In this document: positions 7,661 to 14,474 of the stretch, piece by piece | Position numbering within the stretch: the first letter of the stretch is position 1 | How the letters are laid out: each line of letters starts with the position of its first letter | Assembly (NCBI RefSeq): GCF_002157685.2 | Contig: NZ_AP026738.1 | Span: 1,736,001 to 1,800,000 of the forward strand | DNA: 64,000 bases | Direction: 5' to 3' | DNA from: Comamonas thiooxydans | GTDB taxonomy: Bacteria; Pseudomonadota; Gammaproteobacteria; Burkholderiales; Burkholderiaceae_C | Translations under genes and position numbers: made by a program | Notes under the pieces: model-generated | What the model saw: the letters and a program-made list of their open reading frames with translations, nothing else | Told to the model about the DNA's origin: nothing | The model's database searches: none

Positions 7661-7762
7661 TTAGTGGCCGCAAGGAAGTGGTTGACCTTGCTCTTCTTTG
7701 AAGTCTTCAGGAAGAGGCGCGCCGCAGCTTCCGCAGCGCTTGTCGGTGGTGGTATTTGTCAT
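7661..7762 (-). CDS. 33-aa mini zinc-ribbon protein, copy 2
   Basis: MTNTTTDKRCGSCGAPLPED..., nearly identical to the protein at 3106-3207, with the same CGSCG and terminal CGH. The start was chosen by alignment with copy 1; here the GAGGAG of copy 1 is lost, so the in-frame ATG at 7777 (MSITSMTN) may be used instead. Confidence 0.66.
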   Translation of the reverse strand: MTNTTTDKRCGSCGAPLPEDFKEEQGQPLPCGH

Positions 7763-7778
7763 GCTGGTGATACTCATA

Positions 7779-7801
7779 AAAAAGCCCGCTCAATGGCGGG
7801 C
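7779..7801 (-). terminator. leftward intrinsic terminator
   Basis: AGCCCGC/GCGGGC hairpin with T-run on the minus strand between the 60-aa and 33-aa genes of cassette 2. Confidence 0.75.
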
Positions 7802-7824
7802 AAAGGCAATTCTGTGGAGGCTCT

Positions 7825-8007
7825 CTAAATCTTGCTGCGGCCTCGGTAGTCGAGGTCGGTGGCGGAGTAGTTTTCTCGCTTGCGCCATTCCATTTGCACC
7901 GGGCCGGCATGTTCCGGAGGGTAGGTGATGCGCTCTTTTTCGCGACTGAGCTCCCATCGCTTGGCCTCCACGACATGGTGAACGGTTGATTTTTTAGTTT
8001 TGGTCAT
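7825..8007 (-). CDS. conserved 60-aa basic protein, copy 2
   Basis: MTKTKKSTVHHVVEAKRWEL...; differs from the 3270-3452 product at only a few positions, mostly conservative. Same position in the cassette, divergent from the conserved leader at 8140. Function unknown. Confidence 0.72.
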   Translation of the reverse strand: MTKTKKSTVHHVVEAKRWELSREKERITYPPEHAGPVQMEWRKRENYSATDLDYRGRSKI

Positions 8008-8139
8008 TGGTGAGGCTCTCTGTAAATATCCGAACGCTAGGCCCACAGTACATGGTTAATCCTTAGTGGTCTATCAATTTATTTTTTGAAGGCTTTGATG
8101 TGAGGGACGTCAGGCCGGGAGAGCGGAAGATTTCCAACC

Positions 8140-8398
8140 AAAGGTCTTTCGGTTCACCTATACTGGCCTCACTCGCTGTTAAGGCCGTTCGCCCCAACAG
8201 TGCCTGTCTGACACCAATGCCGCCCCTTGGCCGCAGGTAGCCGCTCTTCTAGCAAAGCACGCGGTGGTCACACCCCTCTAGGCGAACTTCCCAGATCCTG
8301 AACATCCTCGCGGATCTGCGTTGCCCCCTGCACTTAGCACGGGCCTTCCCTATCTCATTTGACGGTCTGCGCAATCGTGCGTGCGATCGTTCGCTTTC
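8140..8398 (+). promoter_or_regulatory. conserved 260-nt leader of the RRM cassette, copy 2
   Basis: Nucleotide copy of 3596-3855 with scattered substitutions and short indels. CACCTATACTGG near its start supplies a -10 box. Conservation of non-coding sequence over its whole length points to RNA structure or protein binding. Confidence 0.6.
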
Positions 8399-8617
8399 AT
8401 GCTGCACAAAAACACTACAGAGCAGATTGGCCGCTACGTGGTCACACCTCTCACCCAGACTGACGCAAGTGGTCAATTCACTGCTGCTGTCTCTATTCGT
8501 CGTGGTACTTATGACCGAATCTTTCGGTTTATCCCGCATTTTTCTGATGAGTCGCTTGCCTCTAAATATGCTTTGGCTGAAGGCCGGAGCATGGTGCTTG
8601 GCCACCAGCTGAATTGA
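8399..8617 (+). CDS. 72-aa protein of the RRM cassette, copy 2
   Basis: MLHKNTTEQIGRYVVTPLTQ...; same length as the 3856-4074 product and conserved throughout. Precedes RRM copy 2. Function unknown. Confidence 0.75.
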   Translation: MLHKNTTEQIGRYVVTPLTQTDASGQFTAAVSIRRGTYDRIFRFIPHFSDESLASKYALAEGRSMVLGHQLN

Positions 8618-8637
8618 GCTGCATCATTTTTCAACCC

Positions 8638-8667
8638 TCAGTAGAAGCTTTGGCTACTGACTAATCT
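8638..8667 (+). pseudogene. remnant of the IF-1-like gene start
   Basis: In cassette 1 the 72-aa gene is followed by an IF-1 gene starting TTG-GCT. Here TTG-GCT-ACT-GAC-TAA is found at the equivalent place (8650), so only the first two codons and a changed RBS region remain before a stop. The rest of IF-1 has been deleted. Confidence 0.45.
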
Positions 8668-8750
8668 TCACCAAAGCACTCTCGTGGTTCTCTTGGGAAT
8701 CATCTTTCGCTCTGAAAAATAAGTAGCGAAATTCATTTAGAAGGTACTGT

Positions 8751-9002
8751 ATGCAAAGCAATCTCTACGTCTCCAATCTTGGCTATGGCATCGATCGCGA
8801 AACACTAAAATCACATTTTTCAAGCTGTGGGGATGTTATTTCCTCTGAAGTCATAATGGATCGAAATACAGGTCAATCGCGCGGCTTCGGCTTTGTTGAA
8901 ATGGGCACTGCTGCCCAAGCAAAAATAGCGATCGACTCCCTGAATGATCAGTCATTGGGTGGTCGAGTTATCTCTGTATCTCTAGCCAACACACGCAAGT
9001 AA
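8751..9002 (+). CDS. RRM RNA-binding protein, copy 2
   Basis: 83 aa; RNP2 LYVSNL and RNP1 RGFGFVEM are in the same places as in copy 1. The protein is clearly paralogous to 4440-4691, with changes mainly on helix surfaces. Likely binds RNA and may be cold-induced, as for related small RRM proteins. Confidence 0.93.
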   Translation: MQSNLYVSNLGYGIDRETLKSHFSSCGDVISSEVIMDRNTGQSRGFGFVEMGTAAQAKIAIDSLNDQSLGGRVISVSLANTRK

Positions 9003-9016
9003 TTTTTACTTGGCGT

Positions 9017-9052
9017 AAAAAAGCCCACATCTGTAAAGGTGTGGGCTTTTTG
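9017..9052. terminator. bidirectional intrinsic terminator
   Basis: AAGCCCACATC/GGTGTGGGCTT hairpin flanked by A-run and T-run. It ends RRM copy 2 on the plus strand and faces the minus-strand gene at 9072-9341. Confidence 0.85.
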
Positions 9053-9071
9053 CATTTTTAAATTGTCGAGC

Positions 9072-9341
9072 TCAACGCTCTTCTTTGACGCACTTCACAA
9101 TATTTTCGCTGACCCAAATGGCTGTCATTCCTGGGCAATGCCAGGCGCTAAGCGCTGAATTTTTGAATGCAGCAGTTGTTTCCTCAAACTTCTTTCCCGA
9201 TTCGGGCTTACAGCCTCCCATGACCAGGCAAGTCAGCAGAACCGCCGAGGCGCTCAAGAAGAATCCTGCCCTCCAGAGGAGGTGGTTCCTGCTGCTTCGC
9301 CTCTTGGGTAGGTACTCAAGCTGGATTGGTGGCTTTGCCAT
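9072..9341 (-). CDS. putative lipoprotein with CPGM motif
   Basis: 89 aa: a basic N-terminus, a hydrophobic segment ending in VMGGC (a lipobox-like site near residue 44), then a short periplasmic part with WHCPGMTAIWVSE and VKCVKE. The pattern CPGM-x-A-x-W...V-x-C-x-KE recurs in the gene at 9566-9763. The two Cys could form a disulphide. The N-terminal stretch before the hydrophobic segment is long for a signal peptide, so the start is uncertain. Confidence 0.55.
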   Translation of the reverse strand: MAKPPIQLEYLPKRRSSRNHLLWRAGFFLSASAVLLTCLVMGGCKPESGKKFEETTAAFKNSALSAWHCPGMTAIWVSENIVKCVKEER

Positions 9342-9565
9342 ACGCTTCAGTCTATGTTGATGGATGCGAACGCAACGGCCGCTATTGCACCCTTTGGCGC
9401 CTTAGAGCTCGCATGTTGATGACCTCCAATGGACGTCTGCGTAGCGAAGGCAAAAGCTCTGTCTGAAGACAGACTATTGCAATGAATTTTTCAATGCCTA
9501 TTCTCTATCCTTATGCGCAAGAAGAGCGAAAAGACTTCCTGCAAAAAGGTCATGTCATGCCCAAT

Positions 9566-9763
9566 CTAAGGTTGCTCTTTCAGGCATTGCACGGTCTTCT
9601 CGTCCAGCCACTCGGCATGCATGCCCGGGCAGGCGAACTCATCGCGCAGGCTTTGGGTGAAGGTTTTGGGTTCATCGGCTTGGGCATCAGGCGCAGACAG
9701 CCAGGCTGCGAGAAGCAGGGCGCCAACGATGACCAGCAGGGAGTCAACAATCGTCTTCAGCAT
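9566..9763 (-). CDS. small exported protein with CPGM motif
   Basis: 65 aa: starts MLKTIVDSLLVIVGALLLAA, a clear signal peptide or membrane anchor, with likely cleavage after AQA. The mature part has FACPGMHAEWLDEKTVQC, the same motif as 9072-9341. RBS AGGAG precedes the ATG. Function unknown; two relatives in one prophage suggest a role in the cell envelope. Confidence 0.62.
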   Translation of the reverse strand: MLKTIVDSLLVIVGALLLAAWLSAPDAQADEPKTFTQSLRDEFACPGMHAEWLDEKTVQCLKEQP

Positions 9764-9795
9764 GAGGATCTCCTGTTCAATTAAGTGCCTGCTGC

Positions 9796-9975
9796 TCAGA
9801 GGGGCCAGGCTTCCGGCGTGAGTGCGATGACTACGGCCGCGCCGACCAGGCAGAAGAGGCCGAAGCCGGTGAGTGCCCATTGCGCCGCGAGCAGCAGCTT
9901 TGTTCCAGGGTCGGGGCGATCAGGAGCAGGGCGGCTATCAGCAGCACGAGGGCGATGGTGTAGATGCGTGGCCAT
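9796..9975 (-). CDS. small single-pass membrane protein
   Basis: 59 aa starting MATHLHHRPRAADSRPAPD: Pro/Arg-rich N-terminus and one membrane segment (LLAAQWALTGFGLFCLVGAA). The ATG follows GGGAGG and lies 1 base past the stop of the 24-aa ORF at 9977, so translation is coupled. Confidence 0.6.
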   Translation of the reverse strand: MATHLHHRPRAADSRPAPDRPDPGTKLLLAAQWALTGFGLFCLVGAAVVIALTPEAWPL

Positions 9976-9976
9976 T

Positions 9977-10051
9977 TCACAGGCCTCCCTTCTCGCGCAG
10001 GCGCTGAACCAGGTCTTCATCGACGGGCTGATGGTTGCTGTATGGATTCAT
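9977..10051 (-). CDS. 24-aa microprotein
   Basis: MNPYSNHQPVDEDLVQRLRE..., between the 226-aa gene and the membrane protein, almost touching both. The tight spacing and GAGGG upstream support a small translated gene in a leftward operon (10742 to 9796). Confidence 0.5.
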   Translation of the reverse strand: MNPYSNHQPVDEDLVQRLREKGGL

Positions 10052-10061
10052 CGCGCGGCCC

Positions 10062-10742
10062 TCAATCCCATTGCTCGCCGGCGGCGCTTTCAACTTCGTC
10101 CGCGTCCATGTCAAGCTCGATAGAGCTGCGGCCAACGTAGAGCGCAAGCAGAAGGCCGTCAAACCTGCCCGCAGCATCGGGAATGCTCTTGGGCGTGATG
10201 TCGCGGCCGTCTAGTTTCAGCGAATAGACCTCGCCGTTTTTGTTGATGGACAGTCGCATGTCGGCGCTGTATTTGCTGCTAGTGCTTTCATCGCTATCAA
10301 GCGAAAGCCAGCCGCCGCCATACTCGCTTGGTTCGTAGTGAGCATAGAAGGCTTCATGCCGCTCCTTGTGAAAGGCTTCGCGCGCCTTCCCAACCAACTC
10401 GGACAGCTTGATGCGCTCTGGCACGTCCGGGATGGAGCTTTTCAGGCCTTGAGCGATAGCTGTCTTGATGGTTTCAGCGTTCGCGCCCATGACGGCCTCC
10501 GTGACTGCGCTATTGGCCATGAGCTGGAACTTCGCCACATCATCAATTGCCAGCCCGTGGGGCATGGCGTCCTTGAGCTGGGTTTCAAGCGCCTTGCGGA
10601 ACGGGCTGGAATAGTCGGTAGCGTCCCGGATGGCGGCACCGACAGCTTCGGCAATGGCTTTGTTTACCAGGGGCTGGATGCGCTCGGCGCTGACGGCCTG
10701 GGCGATGATGCTGGGCAGGTCCAAATCGATCTTGATTTCCAT
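10062..10742 (-). CDS. hypothetical phage protein, 226 aa
   Basis: Begins MEIKIDLDLPSIIAQAVSAE. Mostly helical N-terminal two thirds; the C-terminal part has strands (YSADMRLSINKNGEVYSLKL) and ends acidic. No known domain recognised. RBS GGGGAC/GGAGG region upstream. A decayed copy of its 5' end is at 13,455-13,524, and both copies are preceded by the same structured element plus terminator, so the two once shared regulation. First gene of a short operon. Confidence 0.65.
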   Translation of the reverse strand: MEIKIDLDLPSIIAQAVSAERIQPLVNKAIAEAVGAAIRDATDYSSPFRKALETQLKDAMPHGLAIDDVAKFQLMANSAVTEAVMGANAETIKTAIAQGLKSSIPDVPERIKLSELVGKAREAFHKERHEAFYAHYEPSEYGGGWLSLDSDESTSSKYSADMRLSINKNGEVYSLKLDGRDITPKSIPDAAGRFDGLLLALYVGRSSIELDMDADEVESAAGEQWD

Positions 10743-10775
10743 GGGGACTCCTGTGGAGGGTGGTTTGGGCAAAGA

Positions 10776-10885
10776 AAAAGCCCGCTAGCGATTGCTGCGG
10801 GCTTAGATAAAGAGCCGGTGACCTTTCGGGTCTGCCTGAGGAATGGTTCAGAGAGGGAGGGGGGAGATAAACCCCAGGCTCGGCT
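10776..10885 (-). ncRNA. three-way-junction element plus terminator, copy R1
   Basis: Bases 10,813-10,885 can fold into three stems: P1 AGCCG/CGGCT, P2 GACC/GGTC and P3 GCCTGAGG/CCCCAGGC (one mismatch). A leftward terminator GCCCGC/GCGGGC with T-run follows at 10,778-10,805. Three more copies (11,806-11,918; 12,072-12,180; 13,556-13,653) keep the stems while changing the bases. It lies before the 226-aa gene in the leftward direction. The transcribed strand is inferred from the terminator. Confidence 0.55.
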
Positions 10886-10896
10886 GGAAACTAAAA

Positions 10897-10929
10897 TGGG
10901 TCATCAGACTGGAGGTGCTTCATGACCCA
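10897..10929 (+). promoter_or_regulatory. inverted repeat covering RBS and start of the 10,922 gene
   Basis: TGGGTCAT (10,897-10,904) pairs with ATGACCCA (10,922-10,929), which includes the start codon. The RBS GGAGG lies in the loop. Such a hairpin in the mRNA would hide the start; it could also be a protein operator. Confidence 0.5.
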
Positions 10930-11182
10930 GGAGGAATCTGGCGCATTCGCTGCGCTGTCGATGATCTTGACGGCAGTCGTCAAGGCGCTACCGCGCGAGA
11001 CCGCGCATCAAGCGGCGAGAGAGCTGCGTGCTGCGCAGCTGGATGCCAAGCATCAGGACGGACCTGATAGAACGGATCCCGAATTCAGGCTTGGCCGCGA
11101 TCACTTGGTGAATGCGTATCGCGAGCTTCTCAACAAAGTGACTGAGGGCAATGTCTACCTTGTCGGTGGTGGAAAGAAATGA
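10922..11182 (+). CDS. hypothetical 86-aa protein
   Basis: MTQEESGAFAALSMILTAVV...; soluble, mostly helical, ending GGGKK. Good RBS (GGAGG). Divergent from the 226-aa gene, with element R1 between them. No family recognised. Confidence 0.6.
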   Translation: MTQEESGAFAALSMILTAVVKALPRETAHQAARELRAAQLDAKHQDGPDRTDPEFRLGRDHLVNAYRELLNKVTEGNVYLVGGGKK

Positions 11183-11217
11183 ATCTGACTTGCCACCTGG
11201 CGTGACTGCTGTCGCAT

Positions 11218-11526
11218 CTAGCGGCACGAGATATTGCGCCAGGTGAATTTGCCGTCGTTGAAAAACTCAGTCCATACCGACATGATGGGCGCCTGGCGGT
11301 ACGAGAACGTAATCTGGTTAGGAATCTTTGGCCCTAATGCAGCCAACTGGCCGTTCTTGTCGAAGACTTTGACGATGTAAAGCGTGACGCCTCCGTCCTC
11401 ATCGGTGTTCAGGACTACGCGGTAGTCCTTGGTGAAGAGATCCCAGTCAAAATGTTTCGTCACATATGTATGCATGCGTACATAGGCTCGGTTTGCGTGC
11501 TTGGCAGCAGGATTAACTTTCTTCAT
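11218..11526 (-). CDS. hypothetical 102-aa protein
   Basis: MKKVNPAAKHANRAYVRMHT...; alternating strands and aromatic residues suggest a small alpha/beta domain. RBS GGGAG 7-8 bases upstream. Its last codons contribute one arm of a 9-bp inverted repeat (CACCTGGCG at 11,195 and CGCCAGGTG near 11,236), a possible terminator-like structure related to the elements at 12,262 and 13,738. Confidence 0.6.
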   Translation of the reverse strand: MKKVNPAAKHANRAYVRMHTYVTKHFDWDLFTKDYRVVLNTDEDGGVTLYIVKVFDKNGQLAALGPKIPNQITFSYRQAPIMSVWTEFFNDGKFTWRNISCR

Positions 11527-11544
11527 GAGGACACTCCCTACATC

Positions 11545-11760
11545 TCAGAGACTGGCCGCAGAACCTGCGAGCTGACGTTTCTTTGTGAGTCCGTCTTGTT
11601 GTAACTGGCAGATGTAAGTAGGTATGTAGGCGCTTACAGATTGAGCGATTGGATACCTTTGATTCAACTTGTGATATCTGCGGAATCTCGAACGGTGCAC
11701 CCTCCCTTCGCGGCTGTCGTCTTTCTTTGATGAGGTTGCCAAGCTAAATGCTGCGTGCAC
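11545..11760 (-). CDS. possible 71-aa ORF with GTG start
   Basis: Begins MHAAFSLATSSKKDDSREGR and is basic. GAAGAG lies just before the GTG. It is the only frame downstream of element R2 in the leftward direction; composition is not convincing and it may be non-coding. Confidence 0.3.
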   Translation of the reverse strand: MHAAFSLATSSKKDDSREGRVHRSRFRRYHKLNQRYPIAQSVSAYIPTYICQLQQDGLTKKRQLAGSAASL

Positions 11761-11805
11761 TACTCTTCTTCGGCTTGCGACGGCTAGAGAAATCTTTGGC
11801 GGACA

Positions 11806-11918
11806 AAGAAAAGCCCGCTAGCGGTTGTTGCGGGCTTGAATAAAGAGCCGGTGACCCTTTTGAGTCCTGCCTGGGGAGATAGGTCAGTAAGGGAGGGAGG
11901 AGATATCCCAGGCCCGGC
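11806..11918 (-). ncRNA. three-way-junction element plus terminator, copy R2
   Basis: P1 GCCGG (11,846) pairs with CCGGC (11,914); P2 is GAC/GTC around a T-rich loop; P3 is GCCTGGG/CCCAGGC, extended by further pairs. The terminator hairpin is at 11,811-11,835. The sequence upstream on the minus strand (to about 11,995) resembles that upstream of R4. Confidence 0.5.
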
Positions 11919-12071
11919 ATAACAGGTAGATGGCGTCGAATTCTGCATGATGCTTTTAGGGTGATCAATAGGAGCTCGTCTTACACCAAACAGAGTAGCT
12001 CTCGGTTCGCTCGTGAGACTGCTGCAGTGACGTTAGGCGCTTGTTTTGCGCGATGAGCTGCCTTGAAAAAG

Positions 12072-12180
12072 AAAAAGCCCGCAAGCAGTTGCTGCGGGCG
12101 CGAATAAAAAGCCGGTGACCTATTTGGTCATGCCTGGGCAAGTTGAGGAAGTGAAAGGAGTCTGTGACCCCAGGCCCGGC
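12072..12180 (-). ncRNA. three-way-junction element plus terminator, copy R3
   Basis: P1 GCCGG/CCGGC (12,111/12,176), P2 TGACC/GGTCA, P3 GCCTGGG/CCCAGGC, all perfect. The terminator hairpin is at 12,077-12,099. No gene lies between it and R2. Confidence 0.52.
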
Positions 12181-12261
12181 AAAACAGGTACGTGCTGCAA
12201 ATTTTGCCCAAAGAGAGTGACGGAATCAAGATGTGCGGGGGCTCATAAACAGGCTCTCCCT

Positions 12262-12375
12262 CATCTGGCGTGACCACTTTCGCTCAAGACGCTGAAGCCA
12301 CGCCGCGCTCCCAATTGTCGCCAGCCCAGGCGAATTCCTGAGTTGCCGTACCTGCTTGAGCAGTCACGCCGGATG
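12262..12375. repeat. long inverted repeat element E2
   Basis: CATCTGGCGTGAC (12,262-12,274) and GTCACGCCGGATG (12,363-12,375) pair over 13 bases with one G-U. The inner part shares a conserved stretch with 13,738-13,844. Together with R3 it forms an E-plus-R block repeated at 13.55-13.85 kb. Confidence 0.5.
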
Positions 12376-12391
12376 GTCCCGAACTCAGGAC

Positions 12392-12416
12392 AAAAAAAAG
12401 CCACCTTGTGGGTGGC
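12392..12416 (-). terminator. leftward intrinsic terminator
   Basis: GCCACC/GGGTGGC hairpin with a run of eight T on the minus strand; downstream of the lipoprotein gene. Confidence 0.75.
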
Positions 12417-12653
12417 GAAAGAGGCTCCACCTACGTCCGAATAGCTGGGCCCAATGTGGATGCTACTCGAATAATTTCCCAGTCAGCCGACCGCTGCTGC
12501 GCAATTCTTTGCGAGGCATGTTGGCGCGCGGACCGCGATACCGTGATGGCCTCGCTATAGCCTTGATGGGAGGCTAGAGGAGAGGAACTGCACCCTTCTC
12601 GCTCCGAAGCCCGGTAACCCCGAGCAGGTGTTAAGGCTGGCTTTTTGGCATCG
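12417..12653. other. structured non-coding stretch
   Basis: No supported gene. It contains a sequence of the form GATGGCC-n-CGCTATAGCC that recurs near 14,080, again beside a terminator, so it looks like another copy of a repeated non-coding module. Confidence 0.35.
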
Positions 12654-13121
12654 CTAAAGCAATGTGGGAGGCTCAACGTAGGTGCAGAGAGCGTGCTTCT
12701 TGATATCAAGTGCAGGAGAGCAGCTCGTCTGCCATAGAGATTGCCCGCGGCAGGTCTTGATCAAGTTTTTTACTTTGGCAACTTCATCTTCGCTTTCGAG
12801 CCTGTCCTCTATAAAGTTCTTGAAGTCCTTGTCCTGAAGCATTTCCACAAGGCTTGCGGTGTGCGTGTTGAGTTCATAGACAAATGGTTTCTTGCCTGGA
12901 TAGGAGGCTAACTCACCTTGACGAAAGCCCACAAATCCGCAGACAGCATCGCCGTTCTTGCTCAACTTCACGTCTTTGAACTCGGCATGCTCAGGAAAGG
13001 CAAGCAGCCGCCTGGCAGCTCGCCTGGCCTCAAGTTTGTGGCTCTCCTCATTCGTGCAGGAAACAAGGATGAAGCCTGAAATGGCGATCGATATGCTGAT
13101 AGACAGCGTTGATGGACGCAT
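12654..13121 (-). CDS. putative lipoprotein, 155 aa
   Basis: Starts MRPSTLSISISIAISGFILV followed by SC, a signal peptide with lipobox LVSC (Cys near residue 22). The mature part is soluble, with FPEHAEFKDVKLSKNGDAVC and paired Cys near the C-terminus. The FPEHAEFKDV pattern resembles small periplasmic proteins of proteobacteria. It should be anchored in the membrane facing the periplasm and could alter the envelope of the lysogen. Confidence 0.7.
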   Translation of the reverse strand: MRPSTLSISISIAISGFILVSCTNEESHKLEARRAARRLLAFPEHAEFKDVKLSKNGDAVCGFVGFRQGELASYPGKKPFVYELNTHTASLVEMLQDKDFKNFIEDRLESEDEVAKVKNLIKTCRGQSLWQTSCSPALDIKKHALCTYVEPPTLL

Positions 13122-13225
13122 AGCTATTCCAGTATTGATTTGGCTAAGCCGGGACTGCGCAACGGTCGCAGACACGATTGCTAGTTGGCGTTGGCTGTTG
13201 GATGAATAGCTAGATCAAACCGAAC

Positions 13226-13354
13226 TCAAGCGGCTTTCACGGATATCGCGGTGGCGCTTGGGAAGCGTTGCAAGGCATCTTCAAGTGCGGCGCATGTGCT
13301 TGGGAATAGGGCGGTGTAGCAGGCTCCTGCTACTTTGATGATGCATCGCTTCAA
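13226..13354 (-). CDS. 42-aa protein with TTG start
   Basis: MKRCIIKVAGACYTALFPST...; AAGGAG stands 6 bases before TTG at 13,354. A longer frame from GTG at 13,420 has no RBS. Alternating hydrophobic residues suggest a tiny alpha/beta fold with two Cys near the N-terminus. Function unknown. Confidence 0.55.
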   Translation of the reverse strand: MKRCIIKVAGACYTALFPSTCAALEDALQRFPSATAISVKAA

Positions 13355-13454
13355 TGAAATCTCCTTGAGTCTGTTCAGTTCATAGGAGGTTATCGGTTGA
13401 TATGTATCAAACTGAAACACAAAAAGTGCAGTAGCTCAGATTGACCCAACGATT

Positions 13455-13524
13455 GGCTAGATGCGCTCGGCGCAGACGGCCTGGACGATGAGCCGGGCAA
13501 GTCCAAATCGATCTCGATTTCCAC
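13455..13524 (-). pseudogene. 5' fragment of a second copy of the 226-aa gene
   Basis: GTG-GAA-ATC-GAG-ATC-GAT repeats the start of the gene at 10,742 (MEIKIDLDLP), and the RBS region is conserved. After about 70 bases, with a short frameshifting deletion, similarity ends. The preceding element R4 matches R1. Confidence 0.7.
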
Positions 13525-13555
13525 GAGGACTCCTGTGGAGGGTGGTTGGGGCAAA

Positions 13556-13653
13556 GAAAAAGCCCGCGAGCTGGCGCTGCGGGCTTTGAATAGAGGGCCG
13601 ATGACCTTTCGAGTCATGCCTAGGGAAAGATTGAGGGGGGGCCTAGGCTCGGC
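13556..13653 (-). ncRNA. three-way-junction element plus terminator, copy R4
   Basis: P1 GCCGA/TCGGC (13,597/13,649), P2 ATGAC/GTCAT, P3 GCCTAGG/CCTAGGC. Compared with R2 and R3, both sides of P1 and of P3 have changed together and the pairing is kept. The terminator hairpin is at 13,561-13,584. Confidence 0.55.
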
Positions 13654-13737
13654 GTAACAGGTGGATTGCGTCGAATTCTGCTTGACGCTTTTGGGGTAAA
13701 CAAGGCGAGCTCGACTTACACCAAATAGGGTAGAACC

Positions 13738-13844
13738 ATCTGGCGTGACCACTGTCGCCACGACGCAAAGCGCCGAGTTCGTGACTGCCGCCAGCCCAGG
13801 CCCATTCCTGAGCTGCCGTACCTGCTCGAGCAGTCACGCCAGAT
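13738..13844. repeat. long inverted repeat element E3
   Basis: ATCTGGCGTGAC (13,738-13,749) and GTCACGCCAGAT (13,833-13,844) are perfectly complementary over 12 bases, 83 bases apart. Related to E2. The open frame that crosses it has no RBS and is probably not a gene. Confidence 0.5.
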
Positions 13845-13971
13845 AGCCCCCGCTACTTTCCCGGGGTGGTCATGATGGGCACCTGTGGCCGGTGCGATTA
13901 CCCTCTTGCAGTTTTCCAGCCAGACCTTTTCAGGCCTGGTTTGTAAGAGCCGGGGAGCCGACCCCCAGCAC

Positions 13972-14082
13972 CATCAAGAAAAAGAGCGGATCAACCGGCT
14001 TTCGGTCTGTCGGTGGCGTCATCTCGGATTGCCAAACTCCACGCCCGGTTGCAGTTTTTCAGTGCCGCGCTCTTTCTTGATG
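13972..14082. repeat. inverted repeat with about 15-bp arms
   Basis: CATCAAGAAAAAGAGCG (13,972-13,988) pairs with CGCTCTTTCTTGATG (14,068-14,082), leaving a 2-base bulge. The region between the arms has no convincing gene. This lies within a stretch of about 700 bases (13,525-14,232) that holds only structured elements. Confidence 0.5.
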
Positions 14083-14161
14083 GCCCCGCTATAGCCCTGC
14101 GGGAGAGGGCGCATGTATGCCACATGTTGGCTGAATGCTCACATCTCAAGATCTCCGGGCA

Positions 14162-14186
14162 CAAAAAAGCCACCTTAGAAGGTGGC
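14162..14186 (-). terminator. leftward intrinsic terminator
   Basis: AGCCACCTT/AAGGTGGCT hairpin with T-run on the minus strand; ends the 14,897-14,233 operon. Confidence 0.78.
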
Positions 14187-14232
14187 TGTTGAAAATGAAG
14201 CCCTTAATCGTGGGGGCTGTCGAGCACTCTTG

Positions 14233-14415
14233 CTACCAGTACCGATAGCTATGGCGCATGCGCGATTGCCTCTCCTCTTGCCTCCTCTTGTCTTTTTCAG
14301 GAGGTCCGCACTGTTCGATGTTGGGTGAACTGGGGAGTGGCTCACCTCTGGCGAAGACTCGTTTGACTGTTCTCCAAACCCTCAGGAATGAAGATGGGAT
14401 GCGGCTTACTGACAT
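14233..14415 (-). CDS. orphan small gene U1 of the shared-leader array (60 aa)
   Basis: MSVSRIPSSFLRVWRTVKRV...; basic, ending SYRYW. Preceded directly by the leader GGAGGTCTAT-ATG that is common to U1-U5. No family recognised. Last gene of the unit U3-U2-U1. Confidence 0.6.
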   Translation of the reverse strand: MSVSRIPSSFLRVWRTVKRVFARGEPLPSSPNIEQCGPPEKDKRRQEERQSRMRHSYRYW

Positions 14416-14474
14416 ATAGACCTCCAGACTGACACGCGCGAGCTACGGGCTCGCTGCGTCTCCGTATGGTGCTG

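Noticed and set aside
12431..12709. Leftward 92-aa frame between terminator and lipoprotein gene
   Set aside because: Overlaps the lipoprotein end, no RBS, low-complexity Ser/Arg composition; contains a repeated non-coding motif.
13643..13837. Leftward 64-aa frame through element E3
   Set aside because: GTG start without RBS; the region is better explained by a conserved inverted repeat, and the related block at 12.3 kb has stops in this frame.
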